Below, in pieces: positions 23,170 to 32,200 of a stretch of DNA of 41,377 nucleotides. Each line of letters starts with the position of its first letter. The stretch's first letter is position 1. The DNA is taken from NCBI GenBank assembly GCA_964472395.1, contig CAYYMM010000023.1, positions 1 to 41,377 on the forward strand, in the 5' to 3' direction. The notes under the pieces are model-generated. The model was not told the origin of the DNA and did not search any database. It saw only the letters and a program-made list of their open reading frames with translations. Origin of the DNA: CALFER01 sp964472395. Lineage in GTDB: Bacteria > CSSED10-310 > CALFER01. The translations under genes and the position numbers were made by a program.

Positions 23170-23817
23170 ATGGCGGATACTATAAAATTCACCCGGAACT
23201 TCAGCGATCATTGTACGAACAAGGGATACCAGTTCGAGTTCTTCTGCGATCGGTGCGGGTCGGGATTCAGAACCCGCTTCAAACCATCCGTCACCGGCAC
23301 ACTCGGTTCGGTTCTGGATGCCGCGTCGAGTCTGTTCGGAGGCATTTTCGGGCAGGCGGCCGATCTCAATGAACGCGTTCGATCCGCAGCCTGGGAGAAA
23401 GCCCATGACAGCGCATTCGAGGAAGCATCGAAGGAAGTGATGCCTGATTTCGCGCAGTGTCCGAGATGTTCGGCGTGGGTATGCCGGAAAGCCTGCTGGA
23501 ATATGAAGAAGGGGTTGTGCAAGACCTGCGCACCGGATCTGGGTGTCGAGATGGCGGCGGCGCAGGCGAGCCGCTCTGTTGAGGAGGTGTGGGCGCATGC
23601 TGCAATGGCCGAGGAAGATAAAAAACTTGACCGGGCGCAGTGGCGGAAAAACGTCCGGGCCACCTGCCCGACGTGCGAGTCACCTCTGGCGACCCAGGTA
23701 AAGTTCTGCCCGGAATGTGGGGCGAAAATTGATGTTCAAGAATCCTGTTCCGGGTGCGGTGCAGTGATGCCGCCCGGAGCGAAATTCTGTCCCGAGTGCG
23801 GACAATCCGCGGAATGA
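23170..23817 (+). CDS. Multi-zinc-ribbon protein
   Basis: A 215-residue protein with several CxxC pairs: FFCDRCG near 24-30, CPRCSAWVC and CKTC near 97-120, then two C-terminal ribbons (CPTC/CPECG and CSGCG/CPECG, about 165-212) of the double-zinc-ribbon type. The middle part (about 40-90) has a hydrophobic/amphipathic stretch (TLGSVLDAASSLFGGIFG) that might touch a membrane. No enzymatic motif is present, so it probably works by protein or nucleic-acid binding. The ribosome site TAAGGAG includes the stop of the upstream SGNH-like gene, so the pair is translationally linked. No specific family name is recognised. Confidence 0.8.
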   Translation: MADTIKFTRNFSDHCTNKGYQFEFFCDRCGSGFRTRFKPSVTGTLGSVLDAASSLFGGIFGQAADLNERVRSAAWEKAHDSAFEEASKEVMPDFAQCPRCSAWVCRKACWNMKKGLCKTCAPDLGVEMAAAQASRSVEEVWAHAAMAEEDKKLDRAQWRKNVRATCPTCESPLATQVKFCPECGAKIDVQESCSGCGAVMPPGAKFCPECGQSAE

Positions 23818-23848
23818 TTCCGATCAGCGTAATCTGGAGGGCAACACC

Positions 23849-25489
23849 ATGCGGATCACGATCGCTCAACTGAATCCCACCGTGGGAGATGTCTCCGGGA
23901 ACCTGAGAAAACTGATCGAAGCGTTCCGGGCTTCTCAGGCGCACCGCCCGGATCTGGTCGTTTTTCCGGAATTGTATCTGACCGGATATCCCCCGAGGGA
24001 TCTCGTGGTCAGAAATGATGTTCTCGATGGCGTCGAATCGGCGGTCCGTGAAATTGAATCGGTCAGCGCGGCATACCCCGAGGCCGGCATACTGTTCGGG
24101 GCGCCAATCCGGAATCGGAACGCAACGGGTAAAGGCCTTTACAACGCCGCCGTTCTCGTTCATGCGGGCAAAACCGTCTTCCGCCAGTTCAAATCGCTAC
24201 TGCCGACATACGATGTCTTCGACGAAGGCCGGTATTTCGATCCGGTTCTCGACAATCACATCATGCCGTTCAACGGGCAACGGCTGGGGATTTCGATCTG
24301 CGAGGATGCCTGGAACGACCCGGAACTCTGGCTGCACCGGATCTACTCGTACGATCCGATCGACACACTTGCGGCAGGTGGCGCTTCAATCCTGATCAAT
24401 ATCTCGGCGTCCCCCTTTCACTATGGTAAAGACACACTTCGATTCCGCATTGTGCAGAATCATGCGAGAAAGCATCGACTGCCGTTTGTATTCGTCAACC
24501 AGGTCGGCGGCAACGATGAACTCGTTTTCGATGGTCGAAGTCTCTGCGTCGATGATCTCGGACGCCCGCTCCACATCTGCCCCGGATTTGAAGAATCGTT
24601 GCACACCGTGGATCTCGGTGCATCCCGAGGCTCAATGGAGTATGAACCGATGGATCCGATCGGGAGCGTCGAGTCGGCGCTTGTGCTGGGACTTCGGGAT
24701 TACATGCGCAAGACCGGATTTTCGTCCGTTGTGCTGGGGCTGTCGGGCGGGATCGATTCCGCACTGGTGGCCGCGCTCGCCGTAAAAGCGCTCGGGGCGG
24801 ATTGCGTGCGAGGCATTTCGATGCCCGGCCCGTTTTCCTCGAAAGGCAGCATCGACGATGCGAAATTGCTCGCGGAGAATCTCGGAATCCCTCTCGACAT
24901 CATTCCAATAACTGATGTGTATCATTCATATATCCGCACGCTACAGCCTTATTTCGAGGGTCGCGCCATGGACATTGCCGAAGAGAACATCCAGGCGAGG
25001 ATCCGTGGAAATTACCTGATGGCGATGTCGAACAAGTTCGGGCATCTCGTGCTATCGACCGGCAACAAGAGCGAGCTTGCCGTCGGGTATTGCACGTTGT
25101 ACGGCGACATGAGCGGCGGGTTGGCGCTCATATCGGATGTCCCGAAAACGATGGTTTACCGGTTGGCGGAGTACATCAATCGGGATTGTGAGATCATACC
25201 GCGGGCGACCATCGAGAAGCCTCCGTCGGCGGAATTGCGCCCGGATCAGTGCGATCAGGACACCTTGCCGCCGTATGAAACTCTCGATGAGATTCTCCGG
25301 TTGTATCTCGATGAATCGCTCCCCGGTGCCGTCATCGTGCAGCGCGGGTTTGATCCTGAGACCGTCCGTTGGGTGATCCGTGTGGTGGATCGGAACGAGT
25401 ACAAGCGAAAGCAGGCCGCGCCCGGGTTGAAAGTGACATCGAAGGCATTCGGCATGGGCCGTAGAATGCCGATTGCGGCTCGATACTGA
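23849..25489 (+). CDS. nadE: Glutamine-dependent NAD+ synthetase
   Basis: A 546-residue bifunctional enzyme that amidates deamido-NAD to NAD using ATP and ammonia taken from glutamine. The N-terminal nitrilase-fold glutaminase has the Glu41-Lys115-Cys151 triad (FPELYLTGYPPRDL, FKSLLPTYDVFDEGRYF, ISICEDAWND). The C-terminal synthetase starts near 280 and has the PP-loop SGGIDS (299-304), TGNKSELAVGY and GGLALISDVPKT. Length is typical of the shorter two-domain bacterial form. TGGAGG lies 8 bp before the ATG. Glutamine use removes dependence on free ammonia. It is 36 bp upstream of gapN, which uses NADP, hinting at a redox-cofactor operon. Confidence 0.96.
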   Translation: MRITIAQLNPTVGDVSGNLRKLIEAFRASQAHRPDLVVFPELYLTGYPPRDLVVRNDVLDGVESAVREIESVSAAYPEAGILFGAPIRNRNATGKGLYNAAVLVHAGKTVFRQFKSLLPTYDVFDEGRYFDPVLDNHIMPFNGQRLGISICEDAWNDPELWLHRIYSYDPIDTLAAGGASILINISASPFHYGKDTLRFRIVQNHARKHRLPFVFVNQVGGNDELVFDGRSLCVDDLGRPLHICPGFEESLHTVDLGASRGSMEYEPMDPIGSVESALVLGLRDYMRKTGFSSVVLGLSGGIDSALVAALAVKALGADCVRGISMPGPFSSKGSIDDAKLLAENLGIPLDIIPITDVYHSYIRTLQPYFEGRAMDIAEENIQARIRGNYLMAMSNKFGHLVLSTGNKSELAVGYCTLYGDMSGGLALISDVPKTMVYRLAEYINRDCEIIPRATIEKPPSAELRPDQCDQDTLPPYETLDEILRLYLDESLPGAVIVQRGFDPETVRWVIRVVDRNEYKRKQAAPGLKVTSKAFGMGRRMPIAARY

Positions 25490-25525
25490 GCGACTGCATT
25501 GACTGAGTCGATCGAGGAGAAGATC

Positions 25526-27142
25526 ATGACGAATCAATCCCTGTTTCCTGTGCCGGGAGACATTCCGGTCGAACATCGTCTTTCTACGCCAGTCGAACCG
25601 CGTGCCTGTCTGATCGGCGGCAAACTGGTGGAATGGACCGGCGAAACCCAGGACGTGTGCAGCCCTGTGTATCTGCGATCATCGGACTCGGAATTCACCC
25701 GGGCGATTCCGGGCCGACATCCACTCATCGACCCTCGCACCGCGCTCGATGCACTCGATGCCGCCTCACAGGCGTTCCGGAGTGGCCGGGGCGACTGGCC
25801 GACCATGGGTGTTGAGGAGCGGATCCGTCATGTCGAGGAGTTCGTATTCCGCATGATCGGGACGCGTGCCGAGGTCGTTCGGTTGATGATGTGGGAGATC
25901 GGGAAGAGTTATGCCGACAGTTGCAAGGAATTCGACCGGACCATCGATTACATTCGAGACACCATTGCCGCCCTGAAGGATCTCGATCGGGCGGGAGCTC
26001 GTTTCGATATCCGGGACGGGATTTTCGGTCAGATCCGCCGGGCACCGCTCGGGGTTGTTTTATCCATGGGGCCGTTCAATTATCCCCTCAACGAGACCTT
26101 CACGACGCTCATCCCGGCGCTCATCATGGGCAACACGGTTGTGCTCAAACCGCCGAGATACGGTGTTCTGCTGTTCACGCCGCTGATCGAAGCGTTCCGG
26201 GAGGCCTTCCCTCCCGGCGTCGTCAATATCGTTTTTGGTGATGGGCGTGTGATCATCGGGCCGATGATGCAGACCGGTCGGATCGATGTGCTGGCGTTCA
26301 TTGGAACGAGCCGGGTTGCGGATCTGATCCGGCGCGAGCATCCCAAGCCGCACCGGCTCCGTTGCGTGCTCGGGCTGGAAGCCAAGAATCCCGCGATCAT
26401 TCTGCCGGACGCCGATCTGGATCTGGCGGTCCGGGAATGTCTGCTGGGCAGTCTGTCGTTCAACGGCCAGCGGTGTACGGCGTTGAAAGTGTTGTTCGTG
26501 CAGCGGACGATCGCCGGGGAATTCACGCAGAGACTGGCGCGAGCCGTCAATGAGCTCAAGCTTGGCATGCCCTGGGATCCCGGCGTCGCGATCACACCGC
26601 TACCGGAGGAGTCGAAACCGGATTATCTTCGGGAGTTGATGCGGGATGCCAGGGAGCATGGCGCGCGGGTTGTCAATGAGGGGGGCGGTGAGAGTGATCG
26701 GTCGTTGTTCCGGCCCGCGGTGCTGTATCCTGTCCAGGAGAATTGCCGGGTGTTTCATGAAGAGCAGTTCGGGCCGGTGGTTCCGGTGGTGCCGTTTGAC
26801 GAGATCGACGAGCCGATCCGGGCGATCGAGGTTTCGGATTACGGGCAGCAGGTCAGTCTCTTCGGGCTCGATCCGGTCATGATGGCGCGTCTGATCGACC
26901 CCCTGGTCAATCAGGTCTGCCGGGTGAATCTCAATTCGCAATGCCAGCGCGGTCCGGATGTCTTTCCGTTCACAGGGAGGAAGGATTCCGCGGAAGGAAC
27001 CCTGTCGGTATCGGATGCGTTGCGGGTTTTTTCGATCCGGACACTGGTGGCGGCGAAGGACACTGAGATGAACCGGCGGCTCGTGACGGACATCATGCGG
27101 CACCATAGAAGCCGTTTCCTTTCAACCGATTTTATCTTCTAG
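25526..27142 (+). CDS. gapN: Non-phosphorylating NADP+ glyceraldehyde-3-phosphate dehydrogenase
   Basis: A 538-residue aldehyde dehydrogenase of the GapN (ALDH11-like) type, which oxidises glyceraldehyde 3-phosphate directly to 3-phosphoglycerate and makes NADPH, bypassing the ATP-yielding step. Catalytic Cys317 (NGQRCTALK) and general base Glu285 (LGLEAKNP) are present, as is MGPFNYPLNE for the cofactor/substrate region. The C-terminal signature PFTGRKDSAEGTLSVSDAL is diagnostic for GapN and not for general aldehyde dehydrogenases. It is somewhat longer than streptococcal GapN (about 475), mainly from an N-terminal extension, like plant and some bacterial homologues. GAGGAGA lies 5 bp before the ATG; a TTG nine codons upstream is less likely. 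A hairpin repeat follows 1 bp after the stop. Confidence 0.9.
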   Translation: MTNQSLFPVPGDIPVEHRLSTPVEPRACLIGGKLVEWTGETQDVCSPVYLRSSDSEFTRAIPGRHPLIDPRTALDALDAASQAFRSGRGDWPTMGVEERIRHVEEFVFRMIGTRAEVVRLMMWEIGKSYADSCKEFDRTIDYIRDTIAALKDLDRAGARFDIRDGIFGQIRRAPLGVVLSMGPFNYPLNETFTTLIPALIMGNTVVLKPPRYGVLLFTPLIEAFREAFPPGVVNIVFGDGRVIIGPMMQTGRIDVLAFIGTSRVADLIRREHPKPHRLRCVLGLEAKNPAIILPDADLDLAVRECLLGSLSFNGQRCTALKVLFVQRTIAGEFTQRLARAVNELKLGMPWDPGVAITPLPEESKPDYLRELMRDAREHGARVVNEGGGESDRSLFRPAVLYPVQENCRVFHEEQFGPVVPVVPFDEIDEPIRAIEVSDYGQQVSLFGLDPVMMARLIDPLVNQVCRVNLNSQCQRGPDVFPFTGRKDSAEGTLSVSDALRVFSIRTLVAAKDTEMNRRLVTDIMRHHRSRFLSTDFIF

Positions 27143-27143
27143 C

Positions 27144-27163
27144 GGCAGGCCTCCGTGCCTGCC
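27144..27163 (+). repeat. Perfect hairpin immediately after gapN
   Basis: GGCAGGC (27144-27150) and GCCTGCC (27157-27163) form a perfect 7-bp stem around CTCCGT. It starts one base after the gapN stop and is the first member of the GGCCTCCGTGCCTGCCGG repeat series. It lacks a U-tract but could protect or end the gapN transcript. Confidence 0.7.
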
Positions 27164-27290
27164 GGCAAGGAAGCGGGTCTGTACACTGATACGGCCTCCG
27201 TGCCTGCCGGCAAGGAAGTCGTTTGTAAACTGATACGGCCTCCGTGCCTGCCGGCAAGGAGGTCGTTTGTAATCTGAAACGGCCTCCGCG
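27148..27290 (+). repeat. Left tandem array, 44-45 bp period
   Basis: GGCCTCCG starts at 27148, 27193, 27237 and 27281 (periods 45, 44, 44). The first three units share GGCCTCCGTGCCTGCCGG plus CAAGGA; the fourth is a short degenerate end (GGCCTCCGCG). The between-core stretches are about 20 bp and clearly related to each other (ACTGATAC, GTCGTTTGTAA). Confidence 0.85.
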
Positions 27291-27332
27291 CATCCAACAG
27301 CGCATGCAAACCGCGAGTCGGTGCTAACTCAT

Positions 27333-27368
27333 CCCGTTCGATCCTTCGACAGCCTCAGGATGAACGGG
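27333..27368 (+). repeat. Hairpin repeat with TTCGACAGCCTCA core
   Basis: CCCGTTC plus ATCCT (27333-27345, one bulged G) pairs with AGGAT plus GAACGGG (27357-27368). The core resembles that of the hairpins at 3228-3418, about 24 kb away, but with different arms that are again complementary. Confidence 0.7.
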
Positions 27369-27380
27369 TATCGGGTGAAC

Positions 27381-27457
27381 GGTTCAACCGTATCCTCCCC
27401 GCGAAAACGGAACCCACGTCCCGACATACGAGTTGTCATCCCCGCGAAAACGCAACT
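27381..27457 (+). repeat. Two CCCCGCGAAAACG elements with flanking arms
   Basis: CCCCGCGAAAACG occurs at 27397-27409 and 27440-27452. The first is flanked by GGTTC (27381-27385) and GAACC (27410-27414), the second by AGTTG (27431-27435) and CAACT (27453-27457). The arms differ but pair in each case. The core resembles dispersed repeats found between genes in many bacterial genomes. Confidence 0.5.
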
Positions 27458-27461
27458 ACCG

Positions 27462-27493
27462 GTATGGGCGATCCTTGTGATCGCCCCACATAC
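27462..27493 (+). repeat. GGGCGATC hairpin
   Basis: GGGCGATC (27466-27473) pairs perfectly with GATCGCCC (27479-27486) around CTTGT. Beyond a CAC bulge, GTAT (27462-27465) pairs with ATAC (27490-27493). It is a short palindromic intergenic element. Confidence 0.7.
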
Positions 27494-27546
27494 AGGTTGT
27501 CATTCTCATATGTCGACCCGACGGGCGCAGCAGCCGCCGGCGTCCC

Positions 27547-27725
27547 TGCCGGCGGGCAATGCGTATGAGAACCCCCAGGCGTCCCTGCCGGCGGGCACGG
27601 AGGCCGTATGAGAAGGTACCCGTTTCTTTGCCGGCGGGCACGGAGGCCGCTAAAGACCCAGCTATGTATGTGCCGGCGGGCACGGAGGCCGTATGAGAAG
27701 GTACCCGTTTCTTTGCCGGCGGGCA
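27547..27725 (+). repeat. Right tandem array, 39-43 bp period, inverted relative to left array
   Basis: TGCCGGCGGGCA begins at 27547, 27586, 27629, 27671 and 27714. From the second copy on it is followed by CGGAGGCC, the reverse complement of the left array's GGCCTCCG, so the two arrays face each other. Two of the intervals are identical (TATGAGAAGGTACCCG and following). The array runs into the assembly gap, and its expected continuation CGGAGGCC resumes at the first base after the gap. Confidence 0.85.
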
Positions 27726-27825
27726 NNNNNNNNNNNNNNNNNNNNNNNNNNNNNNNNNNNNNNNNNNNNNNNNNNNNNNNNNNNNNNNNNNNNNNNNNNN
27801 NNNNNNNNNNNNNNNNNNNNNNNNN
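27726..27825. other. Assembly gap of 100 N inside repeat array
   Basis: Exactly 100 N, a conventional placeholder length. GGGCA before the gap and CGGAGGCC after it would join into one normal repeat unit, so the gap reflects unresolved tandem copies and its true length is unknown, possibly zero. Confidence 0.97.
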
Positions 27826-27838
27826 CGGAGGCCCGCCG

Positions 27839-29083
27839 TTACTTGATGTTTTCCGGGAGGATCGGGTCTTGGTACATGACATGCCCGTAGAGTTCGCCGA
27901 AGGATCCGTCCGAACGCTTGTCTTTACTGATATCGAGCGTATAGACAGATGCGCTGCCGTTGGCCGTCGCACCGATCTGCACGGTCACGCTGCGTGTCGT
28001 GCGGTATCGGAGCGCCGTCTGTGTCGTGTCGGTGAACTCGAGCACGCTCTCTTCCTTCCAGTCCGAACTCGTGATGACCGATTTGACAACCGTCGCCTCG
28101 GGATGTGCCTTCTGCAGGATCTGAACGGCCTTGTCCCGGATCGTCGCCGCGTCGCTTCCCGAGTATTTTTCCTGGGCCATCCGGGTGTCGGCGATCCGTG
28201 TCCGGCGAATCTCGAGATCGTCCTTGCGCACACCTTCGATCCGCTTGCGCAGATCGGCGATCCGCGTGTCGTCCGGCTTCATCAGGCCGGATGCCCGATT
28301 CACGATAGCCTCGATTTCGGGAACAATGTCCTTCTGCAGCAGATTGGGCGTCTGTTTCGATGTGATCTTTGTTTTCTGTTCGGTCATGAATTGCTCGGCG
28401 TGTTCCAGTTTCTGGGATGCTTCGGCGATATCGTTTTCGGCGTAAGACACACATGATTTTTCGAATTCCGACAGGGCGCGTTCGAGATCCGGGATGATGG
28501 TTTCGAGTTCGCCTGTGAGTAGTGTTCCGGTCTTCCTGAATGCGTCGAAATCCGCTTTTGCAGCCGAGTAAATGGCGGCTCTCGAGGCCATCTCGGTCTG
28601 ATCCTGAGTGGCGCTCGGGATGAGATACTTCTTCGGGTCGTGATCCGGCCGGCCGAGTCCGATCACGTAAGGTTTCAGTTTTGAGATCCATTCGGAGTCG
28701 GATCCGGATGGTTTTACGGGCTGCCCAGCCGGTTGGGCTGCCTGTGCTGAGAGTGTGCTTTCGAGTTTTGCGATGCGGGTTTCCATGGCGACGATATCGG
28801 GATGCGCGGGCGGATACTGACCGGCGAATTTCTCGGCGATCTCCTTCATTTTCTCCCGCGCGCTCGCAACAGCCGCTTTTGCCGTGTCGATTTTCCAGTC
28901 CTGTGAGGCAGTGTTGGCAGGATTCATGGCTTTTTCGCCCGGCAGGAGCAGTTTATCGGCTTCGCGGAGGCGGTAGGAAACACCTCCCGGGAGTTTGTCC
29001 TGGGCGGAAGCGATGGATGCGATGAGTGTCGAGCCGGCGAGTGCCAGGACGATCATGAGTATCGAATGATGGTAGCGAATCAT
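27839..29083 (-). CDS. Secreted coiled-coil protein of unknown function
   Basis: A 414-residue protein not assigned to a family. The signal peptide (MIRYHHSILMIVLALAGSTL and onward, cleavage near IASA-QD, residue 28) indicates export. The mature chain is rich in Lys, Glu and Ala heptad-like helices (AAVASAREKMKEIAEKF, ETRIAKLESTLSAQ, EASQKLEHAEQFM, DLRKRIEGVRKDDLEIRR). The last 100 residues look like a compact beta domain (SVLEFTDTTQTALRYRTTR, SVYTLDISKDKRSDGSFGEL). A periplasmic scaffold or envelope-sensing role is possible. GGGAGG precedes the ATG by 7 bp. The gene is divergent from the giant kinase gene and shares its 152-bp control region, which contains a perfect 12-bp inverted repeat. 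Confidence 0.7.
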   Translation of the reverse strand: MIRYHHSILMIVLALAGSTLIASIASAQDKLPGGVSYRLREADKLLLPGEKAMNPANTASQDWKIDTAKAAVASAREKMKEIAEKFAGQYPPAHPDIVAMETRIAKLESTLSAQAAQPAGQPVKPSGSDSEWISKLKPYVIGLGRPDHDPKKYLIPSATQDQTEMASRAAIYSAAKADFDAFRKTGTLLTGELETIIPDLERALSEFEKSCVSYAENDIAEASQKLEHAEQFMTEQKTKITSKQTPNLLQKDIVPEIEAIVNRASGLMKPDDTRIADLRKRIEGVRKDDLEIRRTRIADTRMAQEKYSGSDAATIRDKAVQILQKAHPEATVVKSVITSSDWKEESVLEFTDTTQTALRYRTTRSVTVQIGATANGSASVYTLDISKDKRSDGSFGELYGHVMYQDPILPENIK

Positions 29084-29108
29084 GGTGAACCTCCCTGAAT
29101 AAAAAGGT

Positions 29109-29180
29109 ATGCGGACATCAGGAGTTTACTTCAGAGTTCTTTTTGAGGCAAACAGGGAGTTGAAGAATTGATGTCCGCAT
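29109..29180. promoter_or_regulatory. Perfect 12-bp inverted repeat between divergent genes
   Basis: ATGCGGACATCA (29109-29120) and its exact reverse complement TGATGTCCGCAT (29169-29180) are 48 bp apart, a 60-bp centre-to-centre distance. One arm sits just upstream of the coiled-coil gene's ribosome site; the other overlaps the -35 of the kinase promoter. The geometry fits a dimeric or looping regulator acting on both genes. No regulator is identified. Confidence 0.6.
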
Positions 29181-29197
29181 TGAAAAAAACCGATAAT
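29168..29197 (+). promoter_or_regulatory. Candidate promoter of first giant kinase
   Basis: TTGATG (29168-29173) and GATAAT (29192-29197) with an 18-bp spacer, 38 bp before the start codon. GATAAT matches the -10 consensus at 5 of 6 positions. The -35 is inside one arm of the 12-bp inverted repeat. Confidence 0.5.
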
Positions 29198-29235
29198 CTC
29201 TCTATTCTCTGACTCCTGTGGAGGCTCGATCCCGC

Positions 29236-32200
29236 ATGAACGACCTGTCCGCCGGTCTTCCGCACATCGGACGCTACCAGATCCGCCGTAAACTCGGGCA
29301 GGGCGGTGTCTGCCGCGTCTTCGAAGCCTTCGACCCCGAACGCAACCTCACTTGCGCCCTCAAAGTCCTCCTCGACAACACCAATTCACTCCGGTTCAAA
29401 CGCGAATTCCGCTCCATGGCGCGCCTCGATCATCCCCATATCGCCCGCGTCTACGATTACGGCGAAGACGGAAACCACGTCTTCTTCAGCATGGAATTCA
29501 TCGAAGGCGGGGATCTCAAACAGAAAATCCGCAAACCGAACGAAACGGGCGGTGAGCGGATCATCCCCGAATCGGCTTCGGACTTCCGAACACTCATCGA
29601 CCTGATCATCCGCATCTGTGATCCCCTCAACTACATTCATTCACAACGTGTCATCCACCGCGATCTGAAGCCCGCCAACATCATGCTGACTCGCGACGGC
29701 GACGTGAAACTGATGGACTTCGGACTGGTCAAGGAAACCGATCTGATCGAGGATTCGCTGACGCAGACCGGCATGTTCGTCGGAACGGTCGCCTACATGT
29801 CCCCGGAACAGGGTCTCGGACGCAGTCTGGACCACCGCACCGATTTGTATTCGATGGGAGTGATCCTTTACGAAATCTGCACGGGCCGCCTCCCGTTCCG
29901 CGCCGACAGTATTCTTGCGGTCTTCATGAAACACATCAGGGAAGCGCCTGTCCCGCCGCGGATCATCAACCCCGATGTGCCTCCGGAACTCGAACGGATC
30001 ATCCTCCGTCTGCTCGAAAAACAACCGATCAACCGCTTCAACTCCGCGGCCGATCTCCATCAGGCCCTTCTGAGCATCCCGCTGGCCGCCGCGATGCCCG
30101 ATTTCCCGTCGGATCTGACAATGACGCTGCAGACGCCGGAATTTCAGCCCGTCGAGCGTCAACCTGTGCTACTCACGCCGGGGCTCATCGGCCGCGATCG
30201 GGAGCTGTCGGTTGCGCGGGCCTGCATCGACAGACTCGATGAGGGGCACGGCGGGATCATGTTCATCGAGGGTGATGCGGGGATGGGCAAGAGCGCGTTT
30301 CTGCAGGAAATTGCCACAGCGGCACGGCTCAAAGGCGCGATGGCACTAAAAACGGCCTGTGCGGAACTCGAACGCTTCCCCTACGGCGCATTCATCCGGC
30401 CGCTTGAAGTGATCGCTGAAAAACTCGCCGCCATGGATCCCGAAGCCGCACTCCGGATACTCCAGGGCCGCGGCCCGATTCTCGCTTCGATCTGCCCCCG
30501 TTTCCAGGAAATCAAAGCGCTGGAGGGGATCGCTCCCGCTGCGCAACTCGAACCCCTCCAACATAAGTTCCGTGCTTTCGACGCGGTCCGGACGCTCCTC
30601 AGCAATCTGGCCGCCGACCGGCCGGTCGTGATCGTCATCGATGATATTCATTTCGCCGATGACCTGAGCTTCGAACTCCTGCATTATCTCTCAAGGGTCC
30701 TGCTCGATCCCGACACCTCCCAGCATCTTCCCCTTCTGATCGTCTCGACATACCGGCCAATCGAAATCGAGGCGGTCGAGCCGCTGCAACGGGTGCGGGA
30801 TGCGCTTCGCGGGATGGGCGAATGCCGTGAAATCGTGCTCGCATCACTGGACGTCGACTGGACGCGGCAGCTCATCGAGGCGATGTTGGGTGCGCATGAG
30901 ATTTCCTCTGAGTTGATTGCGCAGGTGCATCAGGAATCCGGCGGTAACCCGTTTTTTATCGAAGAAATCATCAAGGGATTGATTGATGAGCGGTTCCTGA
31001 GTTTCAACCAGGGGGCGTGGCGATTCGATCTGGACCAGACCGAGCATATGGTCGTTCCGGGGACCGACACGCAGACTTTATCGATCGTTCGGATTCCTGA
31101 GCGACTTCGTAACGTGATTGTCAAGCGGATCGCTCGGCTGTCGGACAAGACCCGGGAAATGCTCGGCCGCGCCTCCGTGCTCGGTGTCCGTTTCCCCTTC
31201 TCGCTCCTGGCGGCGCTCTCGGATGTGTCGGAAGACGAATTGCTCGATCTGGTTGACGAGGCAATCCGGGCGCGGATTCTGGAGGAGGTATCGGGGCAGG
31301 GCGGCAGCGAACTGAGATTTTCACAGAACATCATTGTGACCGTGCTCTATGAATCGCTCTCCAATCTGAGGCGGAACCGGCTGCATCTCAAAGCGGCTGA
31401 GGCGATTCTGCGGATCGAGGGCGAAGATGGTCCCGGGACGCACGAACGGTTGGCCTATCATTACGATCGCGCGCAGCAGTACCGGAAGGCGATCGACTAC
31501 TACGGCAAGGCGGGCAGGCATGCGATCCGTTCCGTCATTCCGCGCTCCGCGAGGCAGTTCATTCAGCGGATCATGGAGTTGCTCCGGAAGGTCGATCTTC
31601 CGCGGGAGGAGATCGAAGTCTTAGAGAGCGATGCGCTTCTGTTGCGGGCGCAGACATACGAGATGACCGGCAACATGGATCTCGCACTCGCGGATTACCG
31701 AGAGCAGTTCGCATCGGCTCAACGGAGGGGAGACGCGCGTCAGCAAGGCAGAGGACTCCTCAACATCGGCCGGATTCAGGTGTTGACCGGGAGTCTGAAT
31801 GAGGCACTGGAGTCGTTCCAGAAATCACTCGAGTATGTGCCGGAATCTCCGGAAAACGAAACAGAACGCCTCTTTATCGCCGCCAATCTCGCTCAGGTCT
31901 GGCTGAATCTCGGCAACTTCCGCCGCGCGTCCGAGTTGTTTGCGACGTTGCGCGACAAGGCCGATCCGGTCGATGCTCCGGTTGCGGCGATGTGCGAATC
32001 GAATCTGGGGATGGCCTGTTACTACCTGGGGGACTACGACCGGGCACTCGAGGTGCTCGAACAGTCGATCGGTCGGTATCGAGAACTCGGCGAACATCAT
32101 CAGATTCTGAAGGTGATGATCAACATCGCGGGGATTCACATGGCGCGTGGTGACACGGCGAAAGCACTGGAGTCGAACCGCGAATCGCTCCAGATCGCGC

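Noticed and set aside
27143..27725. CRISPR-like spacing of repeats and about 20-bp intervals
   Set aside because: The intervals are similar or identical to one another, the core itself is variable and only about 20 bp, orientation flips within the region, and no cas gene is nearby. It is a tandem repeat, not a CRISPR array.
27608..28456. Plus-strand reading frame running across the N gap
   Set aside because: It depends on 100 unknown bases and repeat units and is antisense to the coiled-coil gene.
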